DNA of 58,459 bases, from assembly GCF_900091315.1 (NCBI RefSeq), contig NZ_FLSP01000054.1:1-58459 (forward strand), read 5' to 3'. A program made the translations under genes and the position numbers. Under the pieces are notes generated by a model. The model was not told where the DNA came from. It worked only from the letters and a program-made list of their open reading frames with translations, and ran no database searches. Of the stretch, positions 44,399-53,144 are shown in pieces. Each line of letters opens with the position of its first letter. Positions within the stretch are counted from its first letter, which is position 1. The DNA comes from Streptomyces sp. DI166. GTDB lineage: Bacteria > Actinomycetota > Actinomycetes > Streptomycetales > Streptomycetaceae.

Positions 44399-45805
44399 TC
44401 AATCCAGGAGTGGGTTGAGGTTACCGTCCAAGGCCATGCCTACCGATGTCACTCCAGTACCCACTACGGATGCCACAGTCGCCTTCATGGAAATTTCGTT
44501 AACGGCACCGTAGCTGTCCAGCCCGTGGGCGGCAAATTTGATGTCCTTCAAGTCAGATGCAATACCTGGGTCTGCCACGGAGACCGACCGCCCGACCCCG
44601 AGGGCAATATTTCCATCCCCTCGAACGACCATCCTGTTCCACGCGGCTCCATAGTTGCCGCTCCTAGGGTCCAGAACCTTGAGATTCTCACCCCACGCCT
44701 TCGAGAAAGGTTCGGTGAAGACCTCCTTGACAGACTTCCATCCATCTCCGGGCTCCAGCTTGAATGTCCTCAGCCTACTGGCCAGAACCCCCTCGGACTC
44801 GTCTGCTCGCCGAGCAAACTTGTTCAGCTTCTTTCCAGCGCGAGCCACTTGTTTCGACGTTCTTGCCGAACCAGCCTTGTTCATCACCCGAAGGGCTTCC
44901 TGGGCGTACCGTCCGGCAACCTTGGCAAACGCCTTACCCACGCCCATGACAGCGAGGCCCAGAATTGAGAACGCCAGGTCCTTCAGTCCCTTGTCGCCTC
45001 TGATTACCTGGATGACAGTACAGACTGTGCTCACCAGTGTGAAAAACGTCGACACCGCGCCCAGAACTCCGGCAAGCGCTTGACCAATGATCGGAATCCA
45101 CCCGACAGCAAGCGCGGCGACGCCGAAATAGGTGGCAAGTAGCTCTGCTTTTTCGCCAACCCAATCAACCCAGTCGTCGAACTTGTCCCAAAAATCATCC
45201 TTCAGCGAGTCCTTGATGCCGGCGATGCTCTTAAGTGCCTCACCAGCCGCAGTTGCCGCGTTATTGCGAATCTCAATGGCCTGGGCGAGCTTGGCTCGGG
45301 CGGCGTCGATCTCGTCTCCGGCCTGGTCCCGCTGCTCCTCCAGCTTCTTCTTGTCTGCCTTGTCCTTCTCCGAGAGGCCGTCGAGGCTCCGCTGGGCGGC
45401 CCCCTTCCGGTCCTCCGCGTCCTTCGCCTCCCGCAGAGCCGCGTCGGCGATCTCCTGCGCTCGGTTCAGGTCCGACGCATAGTTCGTGGGCTTCGCGCAA
45501 ACCTTGTCCTGATGACTGCCGGCGATCTCGGTCACCTTGTCGCCGAGGGCGTCCGCCGCGCTGTCGTAGCGGGTCAGCGCGGCCTCAAGCTTCTTGACGT
45601 TGCCGGTCGCCTTCTCGCGGAACTCCTTGCCCGCCTTGCTGTCCCAGGCGTCGACGTCGGCGACTGCCTTGAGGTTGCGGATCTGCCGCTCCAACTCCTC
45701 GGCAGTGGCTCTCAGCTGTCGGCCGAGCGCGGCAACTCGGTCGGGATCACCGGGGATCGGGTCGCTGTCCGCGAGCGGGTGCCAATCGCGAGGTCGGGGT
45801 GACAC
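44399..45805 (-). CDS. Putative type VII secretion substrate: WXG-like helical domain plus hydrophobic and variable C-terminus
   Basis: 468 aa. Residues ~15-100 form a WXG100-like helical hairpin (VAALGRQLRATAEELERQIR, then AWDSKAGKEFREKA at ~54), a coiled coil with many Lys/Glu runs to ~200 (KADKKKLEEQRDQAGDEIDA), and a long hydrophobic segment ~222-290 (LLATYFGVAALAVGWIPIIG, then VLGAVSTFFTLVSTVCTV). The C-terminal ~170 residues are of different composition and lack a motif I recognise; that is where a toxin would sit in an LXG/WXG-like effector. The part of the gene at 44400-45250 is AT-richer than its 5' end. Downstream lie two PGWF proteins; upstream a WXG100-like partner. Confidence 0.75.
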   Translation of the reverse strand: MSPRPRDWHPLADSDPIPGDPDRVAALGRQLRATAEELERQIRNLKAVADVDAWDSKAGKEFREKATGNVKKLEAALTRYDSAADALGDKVTEIAGSHQDKVCAKPTNYASDLNRAQEIADAALREAKDAEDRKGAAQRSLDGLSEKDKADKKKLEEQRDQAGDEIDAARAKLAQAIEIRNNAATAAGEALKSIAGIKDSLKDDFWDKFDDWVDWVGEKAELLATYFGVAALAVGWIPIIGQALAGVLGAVSTFFTLVSTVCTVIQVIRGDKGLKDLAFSILGLAVMGVGKAFAKVAGRYAQEALRVMNKAGSARTSKQVARAGKKLNKFARRADESEGVLASRLRTFKLEPGDGWKSVKEVFTEPFSKAWGENLKVLDPRSGNYGAAWNRMVVRGDGNIALGVGRSVSVADPGIASDLKDIKFAAHGLDSYGAVNEISMKATVASVVGTGVTSVGMALDGNLNPLLD

Positions 45806-45808
45806 GCC

Positions 45809-46135
45809 CTACTTCCCCTTCTTCTTCGACTTGGGATCCTGTGCATTCCGGATCGCCTCGGCCAGCGCGTGATCGATGTCCTCGTACGTCTTCGCCGCGG
45901 TCTTGGCCATCTTGGCGAGCGCCGCGACCTCTTCGGTGAGCTTCTCCCGGTTGATTTCCCAACTGCCCGCGAAATCCTCGAACTTGTCGGCGACGTCCCG
46001 GTCGCCGAAGTCCTCCCCGTACTTGCCACCGAGCTTCTCAAGCCCCTCAAAGGCCTTCTTCACCCGGGCAAGCCCGTTACCCATCTCTCTGATCACGTCG
46101 AGATCAGCCCGAGTGCGGTCACCTTCACCGGACAT
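45809..46135 (-). CDS. WXG100/ESX-like small helical protein
   Basis: 108 aa, fully helical and charged: MGNGLARVKKAFEGLEKLGG, a turn near VADKFEDFAGSWEINREK (tryptophan at the hairpin centre), then LTEEVAALAKMAKTAAKTYE and a lysine tail KSKKKGK. Size and two-helix layout fit an EsxA/YukE-type partner; the classical WXG triplet is replaced by GSWEINR. First gene of the operon, three bases before the putative substrate gene. ESX core components (EccC etc.) are not in this window. Confidence 0.75.
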   Translation of the reverse strand: MSGEGDRTRADLDVIREMGNGLARVKKAFEGLEKLGGKYGEDFGDRDVADKFEDFAGSWEINREKLTEEVAALAKMAKTAAKTYEDIDHALAEAIRNAQDPKSKKKGK

Positions 46136-46316
46136 ACGGCCCCCGTATGCGTGTCCATCGATGCGTCAAGATCGTCCACCAATGGGCCAGCAGCTTACGT
46201 GTGCGCCTCGGGATGTCACATCCCGGGCCCCCTGCGCGAGTGAGCAAGTCTTGGTCAAGTGACCTGAAATGGATGTCAGTTCACTGCCGCGTCGCCGGGT
46301 CCGGCATGGTGGATCC

Positions 46317-46853
46317 ATGACTGCTGATGACCAGATCCCCGCCATCCTCCCCGACGGACGAGTCGCCCCTCCCCGGCTTGGGGACGAACGGGGCATGCTC
46401 GAAGGGTGGTTGGACTTTCATCGGGGCACCCTTGAGGTCAAGTGCGCCGGGCTGGACGACGCGCAGGTGCGGGAAGCCTCCGCGGAACCGTCCGCGCTCA
46501 CGCTGCTGGGGCTTGTGCAGCACATGGCCGAGGTTGAACGGAACTGGTTCCGGCGGGCGTTCGGGGACGTCGGGGCGGAGACCGTGTTCGAGGACGAGAC
46601 CGGGTACACGCTCACCGACGGGCGAGGGCTCAAGGAGGCGCTCGCCGTGTGGCGGCGGGAGATCGGGCTCGGGCAGGCCGTGTGCGGCGGGCGGGCGCTC
46701 GACGCGGTCGGGCACATCCCCGGGGGCGGGCCCTTCGGTGGGGCCGAGGTCAGTCTGCGGTGGGTGTATCTGCACATGATCGAGGAGTACGCGCGCCACA
46801 ACGGGCACGCCGACATCCTGCGTGAGCGCATCGACGGCACGACCGGCAGCTGA
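46317..46853 (+). CDS. DinB family protein (DUF664)
   Basis: 178 aa from the ATG of MTADDQIPAIL. Four-helix-bundle DinB signature with the three spread histidines: LGLVQHMAEVERNWF, LHMIEEYARHNGHADIL. Such proteins bind a metal and many are mycothiol- or bacillithiol-dependent S-transferases or thiol-related enzymes. The ribosome binding site is not strong. Single gene; the following 293 bp lead into ectA. Confidence 0.85.
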   Translation: MTADDQIPAILPDGRVAPPRLGDERGMLEGWLDFHRGTLEVKCAGLDDAQVREASAEPSALTLLGLVQHMAEVERNWFRRAFGDVGAETVFEDETGYTLTDGRGLKEALAVWRREIGLGQAVCGGRALDAVGHIPGGGPFGGAEVSLRWVYLHMIEEYARHNGHADILRERIDGTTGS

Positions 46854-47146
46854 ATTCACACTCCACGACAATTCTTGAATTCTTTATCGGAGCAGCTCCC
46901 CGTTGTCTTCTGCCCGGTTTCCGCGAGCGTAAACGCAGAGATTTTGTGAGCCTCGAAGCGGGTCCAATTCGGGCGCGATTCGTCGAGATTACACGACTGT
47001 GACGCGTTCAACATCGCGTCCGGTTTGCGCCAATCGCACGGTGCATATCGGGACAGTACGACCTCGCGCGGATAACACATCCGCCCAGCTCGCGTAACCC
47101 CTCCCCGCCATGCAATTTTGAATTCTGCTCGGTAAGTTCAATTCGC
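46854..47146 (+). promoter_or_regulatory. 293-bp AT-richer region upstream of ectABCD
   Basis: No gene supported. The region is far less GC-rich than its surroundings and contains paired motifs: TTGAATTC within 46875-46883 and within 47119-47126, and TTCAATTC at 47138-47145, immediately before the ectA start. TTGAA (47119) and TTCAA (47137) form an inverted pair. This should hold the osmotically controlled ect promoter, but no -10/-35 match is convincing enough to mark. Confidence 0.5.
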
Positions 47147-47653
47147 ATGACTGCCGCACAAGCAGACCTGCAAATCGACCGGCCGACGGTGGCCGACGGC
47201 GCCGCGCTGTGGCGTATCGCCAAGGACTCCAGGACGCTCGATCTGAACTCGTCCTACAGCTATCTGCTGTGGTGCCGGGACTTCGCCGGCACCTCGGCCG
47301 TCGCCCGCGACGAGGACGGGCGGCCGGTCGGCTTCGTCACCGGGTACATCCGGCCCGCCCGCCCGCGGACCCTGCTGGTCTGGCAGGTCGCGGTGGACGA
47401 CGCCCACCGTGGCCGCGGCGTCGCCGCCGCGCTGCTGGACGGGCTCGTCGCACGGGTCGCCGGCGCGTACGGCGTCACCGGCGTGGAGACCACCATCACG
47501 CCCGGAAACACCGCCTCCGAGCGGCTGTTCACCTCCTTCGCCGAGCGGCACGGCGCCGCTCTGGAGCGCGAGGTGCTGTTCGAGGCGGGCCTGTTCCCCG
47601 ACGGGCCGCACGACTCGGAAGTCCTGTACCGCATCGGTCCCCTCTCCCACTGA
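47147..47653 (+). CDS. ectA: L-2,4-diaminobutyrate N-acetyltransferase EctA
   Basis: 168 aa GNAT enzyme. EctA features: LWRIAKDSRTLDLNSSYSYL near 22, WQVAVDDAHRGRGVAAALLD (acetyl-CoA-binding R/Q-x-x-G-x-G/A loop), TITPGNTASERLFTSFA. It acetylates L-2,4-diaminobutyrate at the gamma-amino group using acetyl-CoA, the second step of ectoine synthesis. First gene of ectABCD; 27 bp to ectB. Confidence 0.95.
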   Translation: MTAAQADLQIDRPTVADGAALWRIAKDSRTLDLNSSYSYLLWCRDFAGTSAVARDEDGRPVGFVTGYIRPARPRTLLVWQVAVDDAHRGRGVAAALLDGLVARVAGAYGVTGVETTITPGNTASERLFTSFAERHGAALEREVLFEAGLFPDGPHDSEVLYRIGPLSH

Positions 47654-47680
47654 CCTCCCCACAACGAGGAGCGATTCGTC

Positions 47681-48952
47681 GTGACCATCACCCAGCCCGA
47701 CCTCAGCGTCTTCCAGACCCTGGAGTCCGAGGTACGCAGCTACTGCCGCGGCTGGCCCACCGTCTTCGACCGTGCGCGGGGCAGCCGCATGTACGACGAG
47801 GACGGCCACGAGTACCTGGACTTCTTCGCCGGGGCCGGCTCACTGAACTACGGGCACAACAACCCCGTCCTGAAACGGGCGTTGATCGACTACCTGGAGC
47901 GGGACGGCGTCACGCACGGGCTCGACATGTCGACCGGCGCCAAGCGGGCGTTCCTGCAGACCTTCCAGGACCTGGTGCTTCGGCCGCGGGATCTGCCGTA
48001 CAAGGTCATGTTCCCGGGGCCGACGGGCACGAATGCCGTCGAGTCCGCGCTGAAGCTGGCGCGGAAGGTGAAGGGGCGCGAGGCCATCGTGTCCTTCACC
48101 AATGCCTTCCACGGGATGTCGCTGGGGTCCCTCGCCGTCACCGGTAACGCCTTCAAGCGGGCCGGGGCGGGGATCCCGCTGGTGCACGGCACGCCCATGC
48201 CGTTCGACAACTACTTCGACGGCACCGTCCCGGACTTCCTGTGGTTCGAGCGGCTGCTGGAGGACCAGGGGTCCGGGCTGAACAAGCCCGCCGCGGTGAT
48301 CGTGGAGACCGTGCAGGGCGAGGGCGGCATCAACGTCGCCCGGCCCGAATGGCTGCGCGCGCTCAAGGAGTTGTGCGAGCGGCAGGACATGCTGCTGATC
48401 GTCGACGACATCCAGATGGGCTGCGGCCGTACCGGCGCCTTCTTCTCCTTCGAGGAGGCGGGCATCACGCCGGACATCGTCACCGTGTCCAAGTCCATCA
48501 GCGGCTACGGACTGCCCATGTCCCTGTGTCTGTTCCGGCCGGAGCTGGACATCTGGGAGCCGGGCGAGCACAACGGCACGTTCCGCGGCAACAACCCCGC
48601 CTTCGTCACCGCGACCGCCGCGCTGCAGACGTACTGGGCCGACGGCAGCGCGATGGAGAAGCAGACCCGGGCCCGCGGGGAGCAGGTCGAGCAGGCGCTG
48701 ATCTCCATCACGGAGGAGAACCTCGCCGATGTGAAGGAGTACCGGGGCCGCGGGCTGGTGTGGGGGCTGGAGTTCCACGCCAAGGACCGGGCCGACCGGA
48801 TCGCGCGGCGCGCCTTCGAACTCGGGCTGCTGATCGAGACGTCCGGCCCCGAGAGCGAGGTCGTGAAGCTGCTGCCCGCGCTGACCATCACCCCCGAGGA
48901 ACTCGACGCGGGCCTGAGCGTGCTCGCCCGTGCCGTCCGAGAAACCATCTGA
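47681..48952 (+). CDS. ectB: Diaminobutyrate-2-oxoglutarate transaminase EctB
   Basis: 423 aa class III aminotransferase. PLP-lysine K271 in IVTVSKSISGYGLPMS; FPGPTGTNAVESALKLAR and VETVQGEGGINVA are typical EctB blocks. It converts aspartate semialdehyde plus glutamate to L-2,4-diaminobutyrate. GAGG lies about ten bases before the start; the ectC ribosome binding site overlaps its stop. Confidence 0.95.
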   Translation: MTITQPDLSVFQTLESEVRSYCRGWPTVFDRARGSRMYDEDGHEYLDFFAGAGSLNYGHNNPVLKRALIDYLERDGVTHGLDMSTGAKRAFLQTFQDLVLRPRDLPYKVMFPGPTGTNAVESALKLARKVKGREAIVSFTNAFHGMSLGSLAVTGNAFKRAGAGIPLVHGTPMPFDNYFDGTVPDFLWFERLLEDQGSGLNKPAAVIVETVQGEGGINVARPEWLRALKELCERQDMLLIVDDIQMGCGRTGAFFSFEEAGITPDIVTVSKSISGYGLPMSLCLFRPELDIWEPGEHNGTFRGNNPAFVTATAALQTYWADGSAMEKQTRARGEQVEQALISITEENLADVKEYRGRGLVWGLEFHAKDRADRIARRAFELGLLIETSGPESEVVKLLPALTITPEELDAGLSVLARAVRETI

Positions 48953-48971
48953 TCAGGAGGCGTCCGAAACT

Positions 48972-49376
48972 GTGATCGTCCGTTCGTTCAAGGACATCGA
49001 AGGCACCGACCGGCATGTGAAGGCGGCGTCCGGCACCTGGGAGAGCAAACGCATCGTCCTCGCCAAGGAGCGGGTCGGGTTCTCCCTGCACGAGACGATT
49101 CTGTACGCGGGTACGGAGACGTCGATGTGGTACGCGAACCACATCGAGGCGGTCGTCTGTGTCGAGGGCGAGGCCGAACTGACCGATCACGAGTCCGGGC
49201 TGACCCACACGATCACGCCCGGGACCATGTACCTGCTGGACGGCCACGAGAGGCACACGCTGCGGGTGAAGCAGGACTTCCGCTGCATCTGTGTCTTCAA
49301 CCCGCCGGTGACCGGCCGCGAGGACCACGACGAGAACGGCGTGTATCCGCTGCTCACCGAACCCGAGGAGGTGTGA
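48972..49376 (+). CDS. ectC: L-ectoine synthase EctC
   Basis: 134 aa from GTG (VIVRSFKDIEGTDRHV), with AGGAGG 10-11 bp upstream; the ATG 42 bp earlier overlaps ectB and adds non-family residues. Cupin fold: RIVLAKERVGFSLHETILYA, TSMWYANHIEAVVCVEGEAE, MYLLDGHERHTLRV. It closes the ring of N-gamma-acetyl-diaminobutyrate to ectoine. Six bases separate it from ectD. Confidence 0.95.
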   Translation: MIVRSFKDIEGTDRHVKAASGTWESKRIVLAKERVGFSLHETILYAGTETSMWYANHIEAVVCVEGEAELTDHESGLTHTITPGTMYLLDGHERHTLRVKQDFRCICVFNPPVTGREDHDENGVYPLLTEPEEV

Positions 49377-49382
49377 CGCATC

Positions 49383-50267
49383 ATGACGATGACCGATCTG
49401 TACCCCAGCCGAGGCGCCACCGAGGTGACGCTCCCGCGCCAGGACCCGGTGGTGTGGTCCGCGCCCGGCACGCCGGGCCCGATCTCCGGCCCGGAGCTCC
49501 AGGCCTACGAGCGTGACGGCTTCCTGCCTGTCGAGCAGCTGATCAACGACGACGAAGTCGCCGTGTACCGTCGCGAGTTGGAGCGGCTGGTCACCGACCC
49601 GGAGATCCGCGCCGACGAACGCTCGATCATCGAGCCGAAGTCCAAGGAGATCCGCTCGGTGTTCGAAGTGCACCGGATCAGCGAGGTGTTCGCGAACCTG
49701 GTGCGCGACGAGCGGGTCGTCGGGCGCGCCCGGCAGCTCCTCGGCTCGGACGTGTACGTCCACCAGTCCCGGATCAACGTCAAGCCCGGGTTCGGCGCCA
49801 GCGGCTTCTACTGGCACTCCGACTTCGAGACCTGGCACGCCGAGGACGGCCTGCCCAACATGCGCACGGTGTCCGTCTCGATCGCGCTGACCGAGAACTA
49901 CGACACCAACGGCGGGCTCATGATCATGCCGGGCTCGCACAGGACGTTCCTGGGCTGCGCGGGCGCCACCCCGAAGGACAACTACAAGAAGTCCCTCCAG
50001 ATGCAGGACGCGGGCACCCCGTCCGACGAGGCCCTCACCAGGATGGCCTCCGAGCACGGCATCCGCCTGTTCACCGGCAGGGCGGGCTCGGCGACCTGGT
50101 TCGACTGCAACTGCATGCACGGCTCGGGCGACAACATCACCCCGTTCCCGCGCAGCAATGTCTTCATCGTCTTCAACAGCGTGGAGAACAAGGCGGTCGA
50201 GCCGTTCGCGGCCCCGGTCCGCCGCCCGGAGTTCATCGGGGCGCGGGACTTCACCCCGGTCCGGTAG
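49383..50267 (+). CDS. ectD: Ectoine 5-hydroxylase EctD
   Basis: 294 aa Fe(II)/2-oxoglutarate dioxygenase. The EctD signature FYWHSDFETWHAEDG carries iron ligands H145 and D147; the third is H246 (NCMHGSGDN). Converts ectoine to 5-hydroxyectoine with O2 and 2-oxoglutarate, improving heat and desiccation protection. Two ATGs three codons apart (MTMTDLY); the first is used. Convergent with the anti-sigma gene, only 3 bp between stops. Confidence 0.95.
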   Translation: MTMTDLYPSRGATEVTLPRQDPVVWSAPGTPGPISGPELQAYERDGFLPVEQLINDDEVAVYRRELERLVTDPEIRADERSIIEPKSKEIRSVFEVHRISEVFANLVRDERVVGRARQLLGSDVYVHQSRINVKPGFGASGFYWHSDFETWHAEDGLPNMRTVSVSIALTENYDTNGGLMIMPGSHRTFLGCAGATPKDNYKKSLQMQDAGTPSDEALTRMASEHGIRLFTGRAGSATWFDCNCMHGSGDNITPFPRSNVFIVFNSVENKAVEPFAAPVRRPEFIGARDFTPVR

Positions 50268-50270
50268 CCC

Positions 50271-51272
50271 CTACAGCCACGCCAGTGACGCGGCCGCCTC
50301 CAGTACGTTCCGGACGGCGGCCGCGTCGCCCGTGGCGCCGCGCGGGACCTCCTCGGGGGCCGTTCGGCCGCCCATGAGGAGGCAGAAGTCGACCGGGTCC
50401 AGGGTGAGTTCGGCGGCGACGGGCTCGGCCGACGAGCCCAGGACCCACTCCTCGCCGTCGGTGACGGAGAAGAGGACCGGGGTCGCTTCGGGGCCCAGGG
50501 CGAGGCCCAGCACCCGGACCGCCAGGCGGACCAGCTGGTCCAGGTGGGGCTCGGGGGGCGGTGGGACCACCAGGCCCAGGGCGCGGCCGATGTCGTCCGT
50601 GTGGATCCAGGTCTCGAAGGCCCGGACCGCGAAGTGGTCGGCGACCGGGAGACGCAGGCCCATCAACAGCTCGGCGCGCGCGGCCAGTTCGGGGTCGCGG
50701 GCCTCGGGGGTGGCCAGCAGCGCGTCCGCCTGCCCGGCCCAGGACGCGACGGTCTCCCCGGGGGTACGGGCGTGCTCGTGGGCGATCACGTCGGCGGTGC
50801 GCCGGGCCCAGGCCTCCTCCCAGCGCATGTCCTGCGGGAGCACGGTCTCCGGGACCCGCGCGGGGATGCCGAGGCGGCCGGCCAGTGCCTCGTCGGCGGC
50901 CAGCAGGTGGGCGACGGTCGCGTGGACGTCCCAGTCGTGGACGACCGGCGTGGCCCAGCGGCCCTCCGCCTCGGGCAGCAGGGCCCGTAGCGCCTGGACG
51001 GCGGCGGCGTAGCAGGCGGCGTGGGCGGCGGTGCGGGGCGCGGTGGGGCGGCGGGCCAGCAGGGCGGGTGGAAGTCCGGTGGCGGGGCGGGCGGGCAGTC
51101 CGCCGATGGGCGGGCCGTCCAGCAGCCGTACCGTCTCGCGCAGCCGTTCCGCCTCCGCCGCGCAGCTCTCGCAGCCCGCCAGATGCGGCCGGACCCGGTC
51201 GGCGTCGGCCGCGTCCAGGGCGCCGAAGGCCCAGGCGGCCAGCAGTTCGCGTACGTCCTCGTGCTCGGTCAC
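50271..51272 (-). CDS. Zinc-binding anti-sigma factor fused to a maleylpyruvate isomerase/mycothiol-type domain
   Basis: 333 aa from GTG (VTEHEDVRELLAAWAFG) with GGAGG upstream; the longer frame overlaps the sigma gene. Residues 1-45 are a ZAS domain with H30-x3-C34-x2-C37 (RPHLAGCESC). From ~75 on it is a DinB-like maleylpyruvate isomerase domain: VVHDWDVHATVAHLLAADEA and a wide C-terminal SCP2-like part (RAFETWIHTDDIGRALG). It should hold the ECF sigma factor encoded 40 bp upstream until thiol stress is sensed. The enzyme domain may use mycothiol. Confidence 0.83.
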   Translation of the reverse strand: MTEHEDVRELLAAWAFGALDAADADRVRPHLAGCESCAAEAERLRETVRLLDGPPIGGLPARPATGLPPALLARRPTAPRTAAHAACYAAAVQALRALLPEAEGRWATPVVHDWDVHATVAHLLAADEALAGRLGIPARVPETVLPQDMRWEEAWARRTADVIAHEHARTPGETVASWAGQADALLATPEARDPELAARAELLMGLRLPVADHFAVRAFETWIHTDDIGRALGLVVPPPPEPHLDQLVRLAVRVLGLALGPEATPVLFSVTDGEEWVLGSSAEPVAAELTLDPVDFCLLMGGRTAPEEVPRGATGDAAAVRNVLEAAASLAWL

Positions 51273-51312
51273 CGAACGCCTCCTTCCCGTGGAGCACGGA
51301 CCCCTATTGCCA

Positions 51313-51918
51313 TCATGCGCCTCTTGCCCGCGCGGGGTCGGGTGGGTCGGCCAGCGTTTCGGCCAGCGAGCGCAGCGCGGTGCGCAGCCTGGACTTGGCG
51401 GTGCCCTCGGGAATGCCCAGCTCAACGGCGGCCTGCCGGTAGGTGCGGCCCGCGAAATAGGCGAGGTGGACCACCTCTCGCTGCGGTTCGGGAAGTTCGG
51501 CGAGCGCGCTGTGCAGCAGCAGGCTGCGCTCCCGGTCCACGACCGTCTCGTCCGGTCCGGGTCCGGGTTCCGGGACCGTGCGCAGGGCGTCGTCGTCGGC
51601 GTGGGCGTGCTTGCGGTGCCGGGCCTCGCCGCGCACCCAGTCCACGGCCCTCCGGTGGGCGAGCAGGGACAGCCAGGTGCGCAGCGTGCCGCGGCCCGGG
51701 TCGTAGGCGTACGGCCTGCTCCACAGCTGGGCGAAGACCTCCTGTGCCACGTCCTCGGCGGCGCCCGGGGTACGGGTCACCCGTACCGCGATCCGGCGCA
51801 CCAGCGGCAGGTACGCCGCGTACACCTCGGCCAGCGCGGACTCGTCGCCGTACACCAGCCGCCGGTGCAGCTCCTCGTCGGCGGCCGGGTTCGACGGCAC
51901 CTCGCCCGTGGACTCCAC
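51313..51918 (-). CDS. ECF RNA polymerase sigma factor
   Basis: 201 aa. Sigma-2 region: LVRRIAVRVTRTPGAAEDVAQEVFAQLW; the sigma-4 HTH region: LAELPEPQREVVHLAYFAGR then TYRQAAVELGIPEGTAKSRL. Region 3 is absent, as in ECF factors. SigK/ECF19-like pairing with a zinc anti-sigma is suggested by the neighbour. Sigma is upstream of its anti-sigma in one operon. Target promoter unknown. Confidence 0.9.
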   Translation of the reverse strand: MESTGEVPSNPAADEELHRRLVYGDESALAEVYAAYLPLVRRIAVRVTRTPGAAEDVAQEVFAQLWSRPYAYDPGRGTLRTWLSLLAHRRAVDWVRGEARHRKHAHADDDALRTVPEPGPGPDETVVDRERSLLLHSALAELPEPQREVVHLAYFAGRTYRQAAVELGIPEGTAKSRLRTALRSLAETLADPPDPARARGA

Positions 51919-51958
51919 TCCCCTTTCCTAGCGTCCCGGCCGGGGCCGCGCCAGTGGT

Positions 51959-53011
51959 TCAGGACGACAGGACGTCCAGCAGCCGGTCCACGTCGGCGGC
52001 CGTGTTGTACAGGTGGAACGCGGCACGCAGGTTGCCCGCGCGGTTGGACACCTCGATGCCCGCCTCGCTCAGCTCGGGCTGGCGGTGGCCGAGGCCGGGG
52101 ACGGAGACGATGGCCGAGCCCGGGGACGGGACCGGGGTGTGGCCGAGGGAGGCCAGGCCGGTGCGGAAGCGGTCGGCGAGGCCCACGTCGTGGGCGTGGA
52201 TCGCGTCGATGCCCAGCTCCTCGACGAGGGAGAGCGAGGCGCGCAGGCCCGCGTACGTGAACAGGGCGGGGCTGACGTCGAACCGCCGTACGGAGTGGGC
52301 GAGTTCCTGGACCGGGCCGTAGCAGCTGTCCCAGGGGACCTCGCCCGCGACCCAGCCCGCCAGCAGCGGGGTCAGCTCGCCGAAGTCCTCGGGCGCGACG
52401 AAGAAGGTGTTGCCGTGCGGCCCCAGGACCCACTTGAAGCCGACGGCGGCGACGAAGTCGTGGGCGCCGGCGTCCAGCGGCAGCCAGCCCACCGACTGGG
52501 AGGCGTCGACGTAGATACGGGCCCCGTGGGCGCGGGCCGCCTCGCGCACCGCCGCCAGATCCGCGAGCCGCCCGTCGGCGGACTGCACGGCGCTGACCGC
52601 GACCAGCGCGGTCTCCGGGCGCACCGACTCGGCGAGCCGCTCCAGCGGCACGGCCCGCACCTTCAGGTCGCCGCGCATGTGGAAGGGGTTGACCAGGGAG
52701 GCGAAGTCGGCCTCGGCAGTGAGGACTTCGGCTCCTGCGGGCAGTGCGGCGGCGATCAGCGCGCCGTACTCGGCGACCGAGGTGCCGAGCGCGACCCGCT
52801 CGGTGGGCACCCCGGCGATCCGGGCGAAGGCGGCCCGGACCGTCTCCACGTCGTCGTAGAGGGACCCGAGCGGCCGTCCCTCGGCCCGCATCCGGACGGC
52901 GGCCTGTACGGCGTCGACGGTGCGGGCCGGCAGGAGGCCGTTGCTCGCGGTGTTGAGGTAGGTGTTCCCCGGGGCGAACTCGGCACGGACGAGGCTCTCG
53001 AAGGTCTCCAT
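51959..53011 (-). CDS. Class V aminotransferase-fold PLP enzyme
   Basis: 350 aa from the ATG of METFESLVRAEFAPGN; an ATG 36 bp upstream is possible. Fold-type I: YLNTASNGLLPARTVDAV, ALGTSVAEYGALIAAAL, RIYVDASQSVGWLPLDAG, and PLP-lysine VAAVGFKWVLGPHGNTF. The order resembles isopenicillin-N epimerase/kynureninase-like and cysteine desulphurase-like enzymes; the reaction is not assignable. Leftward, followed by the sigma gene after 40 bp, so transcription may continue into the sigma/anti-sigma pair. Confidence 0.82.
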   Translation of the reverse strand: METFESLVRAEFAPGNTYLNTASNGLLPARTVDAVQAAVRMRAEGRPLGSLYDDVETVRAAFARIAGVPTERVALGTSVAEYGALIAAALPAGAEVLTAEADFASLVNPFHMRGDLKVRAVPLERLAESVRPETALVAVSAVQSADGRLADLAAVREAARAHGARIYVDASQSVGWLPLDAGAHDFVAAVGFKWVLGPHGNTFFVAPEDFGELTPLLAGWVAGEVPWDSCYGPVQELAHSVRRFDVSPALFTYAGLRASLSLVEELGIDAIHAHDVGLADRFRTGLASLGHTPVPSPGSAIVSVPGLGHRQPELSEAGIEVSNRAGNLRAAFHLYNTAADVDRLLDVLSS

Positions 53012-53144
53012 GGGACCACTCTGGAGGCCCGGGAACTCCCCGTCCATTGCGAATTTTTACGTGGTTTCGCTAAGCAGTCCTTATGGATCCGCGCCGACCT
53101 GCGACTTTGCCGGTCCCGAGGGAGCCCGCCCCGACCTGCGGCTT

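Noticed and set aside
46856..47080. A 74-aa minus-strand ORF upstream of ectA.
   Set aside because: Atypical codon use, no ribosome binding site, no recognisable family; the stretch is better read as the ect control region.
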